Assembly: GCA_037349315.1 (NCBI GenBank)
Contig: JBAIAC010000030.1
Coordinates: 10,313,501 to 10,377,500 of the forward strand
Direction: 5' to 3'
Source of the DNA: Chelydra serpentina
Taxonomy: Eukaryota; Chordata; Testudines; Chelydridae
Length of the DNA: 64,000 bases
Shown here one piece after another: positions 12,090 through 23,317 of this stretch; the stretch's first letter is position 1, and each line of letters begins with the position of its first letter. Below the pieces are notes generated by a model. It had not been told where the DNA came from and made no database searches. It saw only the letters and a list, made by a program, of their open reading frames with translations. The position numbers were made by a program, and so were the translations under genes.

Positions 12090-12870
12090 AGACTATCCCT
12101 TATTGTCTAAGCATAGCGTGTCAGGTATGCCATACCTTGCAAAATGCTCCTTTAGTTTCCTGATAACAGTTCTTGCCTGAGTATCCTCCATATAGTCCAT
12201 GTGACTGAAGGTGGAGTAATATATTGTGACCATGTAATTCCTGTCAGTTCTGACTTTTTTCCTAGGGTCAAATTGGGATTTCATGATGCTGTAGACTTTT
12301 TGTTCATCGCTATATTCTTTGTACCCCATCCATTGTTCCATGTACGCTCTCTACTGGGCATTCGTGCCTGGCCAGAAGATACACACTTTGGCTTGTCTTA
12401 GGAATCCCTCTATACCAAGGTGTGAAATGTGTTTGTCTCATGATGTCAGCTCTAAAATCTGCTGGGATTACTGTTTGGTCCCTTTAAACGAAATCCCGTT
12501 TTGTGCACGCACAAAGCTCATGCCTCATCTGGTTTTAGGGAATACCCTTCTTTGGTATTACTCCTTGTGATCTGACCAACCCTGGAGTATGAATTGTCTT
12601 ACTTTCTGTATCTCCCCCCTCCTGTGCAGTGCTTTGTTGGCTACCTTGAGCCTCCCATCAGAGATGTAAAAGCATTGTAGCATGTTGATACTCTCTCTAT
12701 TTCCTGTTACACAGAGCCATCTGTGTATTATTCTGGAAAGTATGCTCTGTTCAGTGTATCTGCCAACAGTAGTGTCTCTTTCCTGGGTGCAGTACCTTAT
12801 CACATCATAACACTGGAGTCCTAGTAAAATGCATTGTAGTTCATTCAGCAGTGGCTTTTTCATTGTTTTC
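12090..12870 (-). pseudogene. Ty3/Gypsy-like RNase H-integrase relic
   Basis: The - strand frame 12558-12863 contains LLNELQCILLGLQCYDV and FILQGW, resembling the RNase H end and linker of Gypsy pol. The frame 12093-12341 contains YMVTIYYSTFSHMDYMED and LKEHFARYGIPDTL followed by DNKG, which match an integrase catalytic core with its Asp-Asn-X-Gly segment. Between them, FWPG at about 12358-12369 fits the end of the integrase zinc-binding segment. Stops and frame changes throughout make it inactive. No LTRs were found. Confidence 0.68.
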
Positions 12871-13439
12871 TAATGATTTGTGATCAGACTGCATATCCAT
12901 GTTGTGCCCAGTTGTGAACTAATGGCATCATTCCATTCCGAAGAGCACTGCCAGTAGCTCATTTTCTATCCGAGGATATCCCCTTTGTGTGTCTGTCAGG
13001 GCTTTAACAAATGCCAGGAGCTGCTGGATTTTTATTAGTGTTGTTCTTAGGTTTCCTTTTCAATGTCCTAAGTGTCCTTCTATATAGAGCAAAGTCCTGG
13101 AAAAATAATATAATGCAAATTGAGCATTTTTCAGTACAAGTGTCTGAGTGGAATATTCCAAGTAGAATGGACTGCTGGAATCAGTAATGAAGAGGTCCTG
13201 GTATGGGCACAGCTACCTATAACAACACAAATAGTATGGAAGAAGTGATGGGCCTATTTGGAACATCTTTTAAGAATGCCTGATAATAGGCTACCTAAAT
13301 AAGCATTTTTTGGTAATCTCAGGGTAAGAGACAGAGAGGCCAACCTAAAGGCACACTACGTGTCACAATAATGGCTCAGGTGGCATTATTGCATCTGAAT
13401 GTAAAAGACCCAGAAAAAGGAGTCCAGAATAGGGATATT

Positions 13440-13690
13440 TGGTACCATTTGATTTCTGCCTTATGCACCTGATTTGTGCACAAAGGATGATGATGATTAA
13501 TGTAGTTAATGCCAGTCAACATACATTTATGGAAAACAGATCTTGTCAAACTAATTTGATACCTTTTTTTGATGAGATTGCAAGTTTATTTGATAAAGGT
13601 AATAGTGTTAATGTAAGACTTCTGTAAGGCATTTGAGTTGGTACCGCACAACTTTTTATTAAGCAACTACAGTGATAAAATATGAATAGA
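13440..13690 (+). pseudogene. CR1/L2-like RT fragment
   Basis: NRSCQTNLIPFFDEIASLFD and KGNSVNV are followed, after a frame change, by CKAFELVPHN. This is the RT region just before and including palm motif A (usually VYLDFxKAFD). The motif Asp is lost. Only about 80 codons survive. Confidence 0.68.
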
Positions 13691-13960
13691 CCTTATCTTG
13701 ACTTAGTCCATCCTATGCTTTGCTGCACATTGGGCTACCCACATTTGCCATCCATGCCTGTTAACTGCCCTTCTCTCCAAATCTTCTCATTTCATGTTGA
13801 GGTGCTTGATGTCGTTCAGAACGGTTCGTTTCCATGTTATTCATGGTCTTCCTCTCTTTCTTATGTTTTCTGGCTTCCGTTCAAGGGTGGTATTTGGTAA
13901 GTGTTTGTTTTCCATTCCCAGCATGTGTCCCAGCCACTGATGTCGTCTTCTGTAGATTAT
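13690..13960 (-). pseudogene. LINE RT C-terminal fragment, reverse
   Basis: The - strand reads WLGHMLGMENKHLP then ERKPENIRKRGRP, ITWKRTVLNDIKHLNM and EDLERRAVNRHGW. This matches the WLGH...RGRP...TWRRT segment at the C-terminus of several APE-type LINE proteins (RTE- and L2-like). Two stops are present. The element family differs from the larger LINE at 57-61.7 kb. Confidence 0.68.
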
Positions 13961-14149
13961 TTGTGAGAGGGTGCCTTGTGGTCTTAAGTTGTGTGTCAGG
14001 CTGCATTGGCAGACTATTCAAATCTCCCGTAACATGCAGGGCGAGCAGTAAAGTTTACCCACAGTCCACCCTGGACAAAGGGCTAGAGCAGCCACATTTT
14101 GAGTGTGTGCGCCAGGGGTCTGGGATATGTTTGGTTTGACTTGAGTCTG

Positions 14150-14300
14150 TGTGCTGCAGTGTGGATGCTAGAGCCCCAGTTTCAAGCCTGGGTTAGAAAG
14201 TTCTTAACGTTGTGTTTAAAAAGAAGTGGTTCTTTTTAAACATCCAGGGTTCTTTAACACTGTTCAGCTGACTTGAGTCCCACTAACCAGGGCTTACATT
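14150..14300. repeat. Small foldback with 12-bp perfect arms
   Basis: GTTTAAAAAGAA (14214-14225) and its complement (14230-14241) enclose a 4-base loop. Weaker symmetry (CCTGGGTTAGAAAGTTCTTA against CCAGGGTTCTTTAACACTG) extends outward. It is probably the centre of a degraded foldback DNA transposon; ends were not found. Confidence 0.5.
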
Positions 14301-14833
14301 GCAATGTAGATATATCTTGAAAGGCTGAGAGCTTGGCTGGGAAACAGCCTGTTACTGGCAAGGGGGCAGTGGTAGATGAGACAGGTAGATGCTTGGATGT
14401 GGCCTGCAAACAGTGTGTTTGTGTGCAGGTCTGAATAAGACAGACAAAAGGATTAAACTCTATCTGGGGGATCTGCTGGCTGGTGCATGATGAGAGAGAG
14501 AGAGAGGTGGTTTGGAGGAGCTCCACCTTCAGACCCCTGAATTAGGGGTTGAATTAGGAACTGTTGGTTCACCTTTTGCTTGTAACTTAAAGCAATCATG
14601 CCTAGGGTAATCACAATGTTTGTCAGCTCTAGAAAAACAGCCCCCCATTATTCATCAAACTCTTGTGAGTATTCATGGGAAACCACCAGGGGCTAGAACC
14701 TGCAGGACCTAGAGCTCAGAGTGCCCACGGCCCTTGTCTCTAAGCACACTGTACACTCAGTATGCTACCAGTAATCCAGGGAACTGGTTACCACAGTGCT
14801 CACAGCGACTCCTTGCAGAGGAGTCAGTTACAG

Positions 14834-15165
14834 CAGTGGTTCTCAAAGCCGGTCCACTGCTTGTTCAGGGAAAGCCCCAGGTGGGCCGGTCCGGTTTGTG
14901 TACCTGCCATGTCCGCAGATTCAGCCGATTGCGCTTCCCGCTGGCCGCGGTTCGCCGCTCCAGGCCAACGGGGGCTGCGGGAAGGGCGGCTAGCACATCC
15001 CTCTGCCCACTCCACTTCCCGTAGCCACCATTGGCCTGGAGCGGTGAACCGCTGCCAGTGGGAGCCGCGATTGGCCGAACCTGAGGACGCGACAGGTACA
15101 CAAACTGGCCCGGCCTGCCCGGGGCTTTCCCTGAACAAGCGGCGGACCGGCTTTGAGAACCACTG
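14834..15165. mobile_element. hAT-Charlie-like GC-rich foldback element
   Basis: A 332-bp element with long terminal inverted repeats: CAGTGGTTCTCAAAGCCGGT at the left, and the complement of CAGTGGTTCTCAAAGCCGGT at the right. The similarity continues through GCTTGTTCAGGGAAAGCCCC. Flanks AGTTACAG (14826-14833) and AGTTATAG (15166-15173) are an 8-bp duplication with one mismatch. The whole element is nearly palindromic and GC-rich. The several overlapping frames across it on both strands are mirror images of the inverted repeat, not genes. Confidence 0.82.
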
Positions 15166-16609
15166 AGTTATAGGACTTCAGTGGCTGCTGGGGCAGGGGC
15201 GAATTCTTGCTGCAAAGGCAGCTGGCTGAGGTATGCTTATTTTCCCCCACTCTGCCACCCATATTGCCACCCTTTTTTCTGTGGTTTTCGGTCTCTACAT
15301 TTATGAAAAAATATTAGCACCTCCTAGGTGCCTTTGAAAATCTGTCAAAATTAAGTAATTATTACAGTTGCATCAATTCCACCCAACCCCATCTCACCAC
15401 CAATAGCCTGGCAAAAAAGAATAAAAAGTCTCAATCACTGCCAACCACCGTGTTAATTCTCTCCTAAAAGGTGGGGAGAACAGATGGGTGTTGCAGTGTG
15501 CCTTAAAGATTAATAAATTTCAGACTTGGCAGACTGAGGGAGTGAATTTCAAAGATAAAGGTCCTCACAGATACCTCTCTAGCAGCAACACTCTCCTTTA
15601 TAAAGGATTCTGTATCTCTGATCTCAACTGCACTTCCAGGTGTTAATAGCCTGAAATTTGGAATAATAGACCTCAGTGATAGGGTTGCAGAGGGGCAGTT
15701 AGGAGTTCTTGAGGTCAGTTCAAGTTTAAATGTAATTCATTTTCATTAAAGTTGTAGACAGTACTTTTTGCATATGTACATACATGGGCAAATTCAGAGA
15801 TGATGGTTAGGGTGACATAAGATAGATCCCGGTGCACTTACTGCTGGTGAGAGAATTTAGTTGTTTTTCCCCCAAGTTGTAACCAGCTCAAGACTGCGTC
15901 AGATCTACCTATATCCACTCTACTACTACTTTGTAAGGGAATTGCAAGTTACACCTTGTTCTGGCTCAGTGGCATGTAAGATAAGAATGGAAGCATAATA
16001 GTTCTAGCAAGAGCAATTAATATGTATGTATATGTGGTGTTCTGATCTTTTAATTGATCATCACTTGTAAAATGTTTTTATATTGTATTTAGTTGCTCAC
16101 TGTCACTCTGAATTTCAACTTTCGTTCTTTCTTCTGTGATCGGGTATAAATTATCAGAGCTCCATTTATTTCAGTGGAACTATGACAATCTTCCGCAATG
16201 ATGCTATGGGCTAAATTCAGAGGCAGTGTATAAGATGACAGAAATTAAACCTTTCTTTACACGGTGCTAGATCCATTCTGTGAAGGGCAGTGTAAGTTGT
16301 GTGTAATGTTTGCACAACAGAACTAGAAGAAGGTGCAAGTTAAAGTAGCCTCTAGTAATATTTGGGGCAAAGGAAATAAACTGGTGGTGAGATAGCACTA
16401 TCTGCGTTCCTACTTTTATAATACACTGAAACAAAAGATACAGGATAATAAGCCTAAGAATATTAAACAAACGCATGCCACCTCCAAGATAAAAGGTTCT
16501 GATTGTCACCCTGTCCAAACAGAATCTGTAATTGGGTATTGATATTTTTATGCTACTGTGCTTCAAGAAATGTCTAAGGTTTATTATATTACTGTTTTTC
16601 CTCTTTTAG

Positions 16610-16693
16610 GTTAACAGAACCCTCTGGATATTTAACAGATGGACCAATAAATTATAAATATAAAACGAAATGTACATGGTTAATTGAAGGATA
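16610..16693 (+). CDS. ATRNL1: ATRNL1 internal exon: start of CUB domain
   Basis: This 84-nt coding exon follows a pyrimidine-rich tract ending in AG at 16608-16609 and is followed by a GTAAGT donor at 16694. It begins with the third base of a codon and ends with two bases of a Tyr codon that the next exon completes. The peptide includes SGYLTDG, INYKYKTKCTW and LIEG, which match the start of the attractin-family CUB domain. Attractin-like 1 is a large single-pass type I membrane glycoprotein with EGF, CUB, kelch, PSI, C-type lectin and laminin-EGF modules. The residues fit ATRNL1 better than its paralogue ATRN as I recall them (for example INYKYK against NYKYK after DGPG). The exon with the preceding EGF module must lie upstream of the window. 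Confidence 0.87.
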
Positions 16694-16872
16694 GTAAGTA
16701 TATAATTTTAAATAGATCTAACTGTCTTATGTATGATGTATTTACTCCAGTGTTTTAGAGAGCTAATCTCTAAACAGAACTATATGTTCTGTTTAAAGCA
16801 CCTGGATGCTAAGCATACAGGTAAATTTCTTAAACCTTTTAACAGTTATAATTATTTAAGTTAAAAAGCTAG

Positions 16873-16941
16873 GGTGCGATTTTCAAAAGTTGTCAGAGTT
16901 GGGCTAACTTTGTTCCCACTGAAGTTAATGACAAAAGTTAG
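16873..16941. repeat. Unnamed old interspersed motif, copy 1
   Basis: The phrase TGCGATTTTCAAAAG, then GGCTAACTTTGTTCC and ACTGAAGTTAATGA, recurs in diverged form at 56293-56351. It is short, with no termini visible. Confidence 0.5.
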
Positions 16942-17639
16942 GCCATTACTACACATTTTCAAAAACCCTATAATAATTTTGTATTGCCTGTTTGGTTATT
17001 AAAACATGTTGTGTGCCCCATATATAGTCACAGAACCCTGTCATCTAGCTTGTTGTTGTTGTTGTTCTCTTCAGTGATGTATCAGGAGTAGCTTAAAGTA
17101 CAGAAAACATCAAAAGGCCAAACTAATGCCATTTAACTGGAAATATGCCCAGCAGGTGTTAAGGAGCTGAAGGTGAATAGCTTTGAAGAGTAAAGAAACA
17201 GCAGGATCTCTCTCAGCAGTCTTTATATTACATGTAATATAAACCCCTAGTATTTGAACATGTATAATACTAGAGGATCTCTTACAAAACACAGCCTTCG
17301 TATACAGTGGATTCATTCCTTTTACAGTTATGTTTATAAGGGTACTTCATATGCTGTTAAGTAACATAGCCCCTGATTTAAGAATCCTGGGTTGAAATCT
17401 TCATAATCCCTAGTATTTACCCTCATCATAAAATCACTGAACAATATAGCACACTTTGCTTCCAGTTGAAAGTTTTTACATAGCACTGTCTCAGCGATAT
17501 ACTATTAGAGTGTTAAAATTAAGGACTAAAACTTTATTAGCTATATCATGGAGTCTGAACTTTTTGCATCTCACAATTGTCATGCTGTCTGGAGTGGATC
17601 ACGACCGTGAGTGCCTATCTTTGGGCAGACTGTCAGAAA

Positions 17640-18246
17640 ACAGATTTCAGAGTAGCAGCCATGTTAGTCTGTGTCAGCAAAAAGAACAGGATTACTTGTG
17701 GCACCTTAGAGACTAACACATTTATTTCAGCATAAGCTTTCGTGGGCTAGAACCCACTTCATCAGACGCATGGAATGGAACACACAGTAAACAGATATTT
17801 ATACATTCAGAGAAACATGAAAAGGTGGAAGAACCTATACCAACTTTAAGAGGCTAATTAATTAAGAGGAACTATATCAGCAGGGGAAAAAAACTTTTGA
17901 AGTGATAATCAAGATGGCCCATTGCGGACAGTTGACAAAGGGAAATAGATTCAATTAACGTAATGACCAAGCCATTCCCAGTCTCTGTTCAAACCTAAAT
18001 TGATGGTATCTAGTTTGCATCTTAATTCAAGTTCAACAGCTTCTCGTTGAAGTCTGTTTTTGAAGCTTTTCTGTTGCAAAATTGCCACCTTTAAGTCTGT
18101 TACTGAGTGATTAGAGAGGTTGAAGTGTTCTACTGGTTTTTGAATGTTATGATTCCTGATGTCAGATTTGTGTCCATTTATTCTTTTGCATAGAGACTGT
18201 CCGGTTGTCCAATGTACATGGCAGAGGGGCATTGCTGGCACATGAT
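17640..18246 (-). pseudogene. Penelope-like element, GIY-YIG endonuclease and tail
   Basis: On the - strand, from the MITE border down, the frame reads CHVHWTTGQSLCKRINGHKS, then DIRNHNIQKPVEHFNLSNHS, then LELRCKLDTINLGLNRDWEW. This is the C-terminal GIY-YIG endonuclease of Penelope-like elements. The tail (17640-17800) has the widespread turtle phrases GTTAGTCTGTGTCAGCAAAA and TTTCAGCATAAGCTTTCGTG. A frame change occurs near 18230. The GIY-YIG nuclease normally nicks target DNA for this retroelement class. Confidence 0.85.
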
Positions 18247-18541
18247 GGCCTGGTCCACACTGGGGAGGGTGGGGTCGATCTAAGATACGCAACTTCAGCT
18301 ACGAGAATAGCGTAGCTGAAGTCAACATATCTTGGATCGAATTAAAAGTACTTACTGCGGGTCCACGCAGCGCAGGCTCACTCCCCCGTTGACTCCGCTT
18401 ACTCCTCACGCCGAGCTGGAGCTCCGGAGTCGACGGGGAGTGCTCTGGGATCGATTTATCGTATCTACATGAGACGTGATAAATCGATCCCAGAAGATCG
18501 ATCGCTACCCGCCGAATCGGGCGGGTAGTGTAGACGTACCC
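18247..18541. mobile_element. PIF/Harbinger-like MITE, copy 2, inside Penelope
   Basis: A 295-bp copy of the same family, inserted into the reverse Penelope-like ORF. Flanking GAT at 18244-18246 and 18542-18544 is the apparent 3-bp duplication; GATGG could be read as a 5-bp duplication because the element ends share bases. The internal CTTCAGCTACG and CGATTTATCG hairpins are both present. The Penelope reading frame resumes on the far side, so this insertion is younger than that Penelope copy. Confidence 0.72.
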
Positions 18542-18893
18542 GATGGCATATATCACATTGGTAGATGTGCAGGTGAACGAGTCCCAGAGGGCGTGGCTGA
18601 TGTGATTAGGTCCTATGATGGTGTCACTTGAATAGATATGTGGACAGAGTTGGCATCGGGCTTTGTTGCAAGAATAGGTTCCTGGGATAGTGTTTTTGTT
18701 GTATGGTGTGTGGTTGCTGGTGAGTATTTGCTTCAGGTTGGGGGGGCTGTCTGTAAGCGAGGACTGGCCTGTCTCCCAAGATCTGTGAGAGTGAGGGATC
18801 ATCTTTCAGAATAGGTTGTAGATCTTTGATGATGCGCTGGAGAGGATTTAGTTGGGGGCTAAAGGTGACAGCTAGTGGCATTATAACAGGATG
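18542..18893 (-). pseudogene. Penelope-like element, part upstream of endonuclease
   Basis: This is the continuation of the same reverse element on the other side of MITE copy 2. It reads MPLAVTFSPQLNPLQRIIKD, then LQPILKDDPSLSQILGDRPV, a frame change near PPNLKQILTSNH, then CNKARCQLCPHIYSS and SFTCTSTNVIYAI. This is the linker after the Penelope RT, with its conserved Cys residues. RT itself is missing: the element is truncated at about 18893, against the SINE. Confidence 0.83.
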
Positions 18894-19098
18894 GGGAGAG
18901 GGATAGTTCAGTGATTTGAGCATTGGCCTGCTAAACCCAGGCTTGTGAGTTCAATCCTTGAGGGGGCCATTTAGGGATCTGGGGCAAAAAAATATCAGGG
19001 GACAGTACTTGGTCCTGCCTAGTGAAGGCAGGGGACTGGACTCAATGACCTTTCAAGGTCCTTCCAGTTCTATGAGATAGGCATATCTCCATTTATTA
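18893..19098 (+). repeat. tRNA-headed SINE (tortoise PolIII/SINE type)
   Basis: The head reads GGGATAGTTCAGTGATTTGA then CTTGTGAGTTCAATCC (A and B boxes), followed by GGGGCCATTTAGGGATCTGG and the CR1-like tail CAAGGTCCTTCCAGTTCTAT. It abuts the 5'-truncated end of the reverse Penelope-like element at about 18893. Several differences in the A box suggest an old copy. Confidence 0.85.
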
Positions 19099-20598
19099 TT
19101 ATATTATAGGATACAGATCATTGAAAACAATGCATGTAACATCCCAATAGTTTATATGAAGTTTAAACACCAAATATACTCTCAGTGATTGAATAATCAC
19201 TATTATCTATTCCAATACACAAGTGAATTGGCCTGGTCTCTCACTGTCACAGCAAGATTTCAAGTATCGGCCACTGCATGAATGTCCGTTGTCAGCAGAA
19301 TATGTACAAACACTGCATGCATTCGGAATAGTTTAGTGGTCACAAATATTCCTATGCTATGCTCTATTTGAGAGTTTCAATACTGTAACAAGTGTTGCTT
19401 TCATAAATACTCGTTAAAAAAACGCCTTTTTCCTATGAGGCAAGATCTGTGGTGGTTTATATTTTACAATACTTTGTTTTGACTTCATTTGTGAAAGGCT
19501 TAGATGCTGTTATAATTATTTTGAGACAGTCTTGAAGTAACAGTTTTTGAAGATAGCTTTTTTTTTTTTCTTTTTCTTTCTGCATTTGATTTCCCCCAGC
19601 CCTCTTAGGCTGATTTACAAACAAGACTGTGCCCAGTTCTTATGTTATCTATTGGGCACTGTGTGTTATGCATTGTCATCTGTGCCTGAACCACAGGGGA
19701 TATGGTTCTATGACAGCTCTCAGTTTTAAATAGTGGCTCTTTAATTCAAGCCTATCCCCATCCAAGTATCTAGCAGAGCGGTGCCAATGTGGAGTTCAAC
19801 TGGGCACCATTGACCCCTGTGCATCCGTATGAAGGCGATGCATCCTCTGAAATCTTAGGCCTGCCCCCGTATCCTAGCTAGAAGCCAGCATTTGAACCCT
19901 CCTTCACACAGTAGGTAGGAGATATGAAATATGGAAAACCACATGCTGTACGAGACATGGAGACCTACCCCTTCACCATGCAATGTCATGCTTGAGTCCA
20001 ATGCTCTAGCTGCCCATTGGGTTACATAGATCTCTCATCATATCCTTTATTAACCCACCATCTTCACTGGAACCTGCCAAATTGTGATAAATGTAATTGA
20101 GACTCCCAAAACAGACCTCTAGGATGCCGCGTGGAAGGTGGAATAACCCATTCAGCAGTTTGCCAATATTTCCAGATGGCAAAACTCCGGTTCCAGACTC
20201 CAAACAAAAGATGAGTGATCAGACTAGCCCCTGGCATCATAGAAAATAGAGCATTCTAGGTAAGAGGGGCTGAAACAGAGAGGCCAACAGCTACTTGTCT
20301 CAGCCACCCACCTCCCTTTCCTACTCTGGCAGGCAAGAGTCAATCAGCTGGCTCATCACAACACCCCTGTCCAATGGCAGCAGGAGTGGGCGAAACAAAA
20401 TTCAGTGCCCAGATGCAATGTGAGATAGCCCACTCCCCTCTCTCAGCCTGCAGCATGGGGAAAGAGGGTGAATAGACTGAGGGAGAAAGAGAGCAGCACC
20501 TTCCCCCTCTCCCATACACACATGCTGCAGGCCATCGGGATGGAAGAGGGAACAGGGGAAGCACATTTAGGATTAATGTAGCTGCTGTTGGTTGAGAC

Positions 20599-20727
20599 TA
20601 AGGTGACCAGACAGCAAGTGTGAAAAGCTGGGACAGAGAGGGGGGAGAGGGTGTTAATAGGCGCTTATATAAGAGAGCCCCAAATATCGGGACTGTCCCT
20701 ATAAAATCGGGACATCTGGTCACCCTA
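20599..20727. mobile_element. hAT-like MITE, TAGGGTGACCAGA family, copy 2
   Basis: A 129-bp copy with ends TAAGGTGACCAGA and TCTGGTCACCCTA and a perfect 8-bp duplication GTTGAGAC (20591-20598 and 20728-20735). It contains ATCGGGACTGTCCCTATAAA near its right side. Confidence 0.83.
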
Positions 20728-21425
20728 GTTGAGACCCCCACTCAGTCCTCCCCACTCCAGAGCATGTCTTAATTGCTTCTGGCATTATCAAAGGCACTTG
20801 CTGGTTAGTGAGTTGAGCGTTTAGCTCTGGAGGTTTTTGGTTCTATTTCTGGTGCATTGACCAAGATGGAGGTTGACTCACAATAAATCCTATTGAAGTC
20901 CCAGATACTGCATTGTATTCCCTTTAAAGTCACCAGACATTCCTGCGTTTTATATTGGAAGGTGCAGTATTGTTAGTAGTCAATCAACAGTCTCTAGTAT
21001 TGACATTTTAATATACAATTTTATTTTTTTATTAGTACCAAGTTTTGTAAAACTTTTTATCAAAGCCTAAATTTTGGGGTTTAAACATTGACTAGCCCTT
21101 TTAAAAACATTATGGATAGTAATAAAATTTAGTAAACATTTTAATAATTGTTAGCCTTGAATTGTAAGCATGACTTTTAAAATACTTTAAGATAAAAAAA
21201 ATTAAAAAATTTGCTGGTTTTAAATCTGGTTTTATATCAACTTTTATCTGCATGAGTTATGATTAACACTTATGTTAAATACAAACATTCTTTTTAATAT
21301 TATGCTGGTATGGTTAATTTTATTATACTTGACAAGTTATTTTTATTATATAATTGTATTATGAGTCTATGCTTTTGCTAAACAATATATCACTGTAATG
21401 TGCTCTTATTGTTTTCTTCTTTCAG

Positions 21426-21539
21426 TCCTAATGCAATATTAAGATTAAGATTTAATCATTTTGCCACAGAATGTAGTTGGGACCATATGTATGTATATGA
21501 TGGAGATTCAGTATATGCACCTTTAATAGCTGTATTTAG
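21426..21539 (+). CDS. ATRNL1: ATRNL1 internal exon: central CUB domain
   Basis: This 114-nt exon has an acceptor AG at 21424-21425 and a GTGAGT donor at 21540. Its first base completes the Tyr codon from the previous exon, and it ends with two bases of a Ser codon. The peptide contains LRLRFNHFATECSWDHMY and VYDGDS. ECSWDHMYVYDGDS is the CUB core, with a conserved cysteine and acidic residues of the kind that bind calcium in many CUB domains. DHMYVYDG favours attractin-like 1 over attractin, which I recall as DHLYVYDG. The codon for GDSVYAP has Val where human has Ile, a conservative change. Reading straight past the donor would add Arg, but splicing gives Phe-Ser-Gly across the junction. 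Confidence 0.9.
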
Positions 21540-23317
21540 GTGAGTATTTTTCTTTAATAGTAGTATAAAGTACTATAAATGAGCATGTTCCCTAATTGAT
21601 CAGCAACGTAAGAATGAAACAACGTTAACCGGGACGACTTTAAGTGAGGAGTTACTGTATTTGGGCAAAGTAAGCTATTTTAACTAAATCATATGAAATT
21701 GAAGTATTTAATCAATTACTTAGAAGAAGCCATTTCAGGAGCTATTTTAAGATAGGCCAATTACGAATATTAAGAATCTTAAATCAAATTAAAACCCATT
21801 TTTGCTTTGTTTATCAATGTTTAGCTCCCGTCTCCTGTCCAAGAATACAGGTCTAACCATTTTGTGATTAACAGGAGATCTGTTAATATTTTAAGTTACA
21901 ACAGCTTTTCCATATCCCCAAAAAAGTATTGCAAAGCTTTTTACATCTAATCATTTGGCAGTGTTTTGGTGAACTTTCTCTCACCCATCCATGTTGAAAT
22001 CTTAGAGAGATTTCCTTGGGGTAGTTTCTTCTAAAGTCTTCTCTGTTTTTCTTAGCTTTTCACAGTAACTTTCTTGAAGAGATTCACAGGATGAGTTGTG
22101 GAGTGCTTGTTGTTTAAGCAGGGTGTGTTGCTCACTTCAGACTTTTTTTATACTCTTCTCTTTCATATTTCTAGGAAATTATAGGAAAACAGACCTCTTT
22201 CAGGCTTGTTTAGATTCCAGGTTGGATGCTTTCATTAGATTCTTGCCTTCAGCTCCAGAATATGCAGTCTGACTAATGAATATGCAACATTTCTTTAATT
22301 TCCTTTGTTCTTCTTTGCGGGGAAAACAGATAACGTTTAAAGTTGGTTGTAACTCTTTTTATTCAGACCATTTTATTAGCATTTGAGAGGAATTGAAATT
22401 TTGTTTTTAAAAAGTCCAAACACTCCTCTTCTTTATATAAAAGTTTTCAGTTTTAAAGTTTTTTACTATTAAATAGTTCTTAAGTTTTTAGCTTAATAAT
22501 AATAATAAAGAAGTTTTTTGGTACTTTATCAAATGTTTTGGAAAGGTGATTTTTCCTGCCTTCTTAAATTAGGAGAGGAAGTTGCTTTTAGTACTGCCAG
22601 TATTAGTTAAATTTCCTGTTAAAATAAATATTCTATACTTAAATAGCTTCTTATATTAGTAATTGGTTGAGCAAGGTCATTCAATTCCATGTTGGTAGAT
22701 ACAGCATTTTACCATTTCCATAACTGTGCCATTTCAAAATTATATTAGGAGCTTTGCATTTAGCTAATGTACTTGTAAATATGGGAGATACATACTTGCA
22801 AAAAGGAGATACAATTTTGAATTTCTTAAAGTTTATTTTACTTTCCTGTGAAATTACATTTTCCGCATAGAATTTAGATAAAAATCATTCTTTTTGCATA
22901 TGAACTAATTATTCTAGTAACAAAGGGGGAGACTTTCAAAGGCACAAATGTCTTTAAGGTGCCCAGATGTCACACAGTCAAAGAGAGTGGAGTATCTAAA
23001 TGCCATTTGCATCATTGAAAAAAATCTTTCCCAAAGTGGTCTTTAATAATTAGCTTCCAACATTTTAATTGCAATGCATGTGCATAGATAGCAAACCTAT
23101 GTGGAATTTTGTATTGTTACAAAAACAATTGGGAAACCCTGTCTCTCTCAAGGTGTAGAAGTGTTCATGGGTTTGAGCCCTGCTCTATTCAATATAACTT
23201 AAATAGGCTCCATAAGATTTCCAAATTATGTTGGATATATGATTAAGGATTGAATCATAATTTTTATTTTATTATTACTATTAATAAGAATCCTTCATTT
23301 AATCTCTCTTTTTCCAG
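21540..23317. other. ATRNL1 intron, no recognised repeat
   Basis: A 1.8-kb AT-rich intron. I saw no convincing transposon, RNA gene or conserved coding segment, which makes it the cleanest interval in the window. Confidence 0.65.

Larger units (their letters stand above)
1..16609. other. Intron upstream of first visible ATRNL1 exon
   Basis: No exon could be supported here, and the upstream EGF/CUB-start exon was looked for and not found. The interval is AT-rich intron with scattered repeats entered separately. The unassigned stretches 1-855, 1153-2900, 3210-4600, 5470-8500, 9170-9240, 10260-11760, 12870-13430 and 15180-16600 hold only short A/T runs, degraded sequence and unsupported open frames. 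A short Penelope-like scrap (GTAGCACCTTAGAGA) is visible near 11182-11200. Confidence 0.7.
16694..21425. other. ATRNL1 intron between CUB exons
   Basis: A 4.7-kb intron. It contains a reverse Penelope-like element split by a MITE (17640-18893), a SINE (18893-19098) and a hAT-like MITE (20599-20727). The stretches 16694-17630, 19100-20590 and 20740-21425 show nothing gene-like. The last 400 bases before the exon are strongly AT-rich. A degraded motif at 16873-16941 recurs at 56293-56351. Confidence 0.7.

Noticed and set aside
14734..15262. Six overlapping open frames on both strands
   Set aside because: They mirror one another across the inverted repeat of the hAT-like element at 14834-15165.
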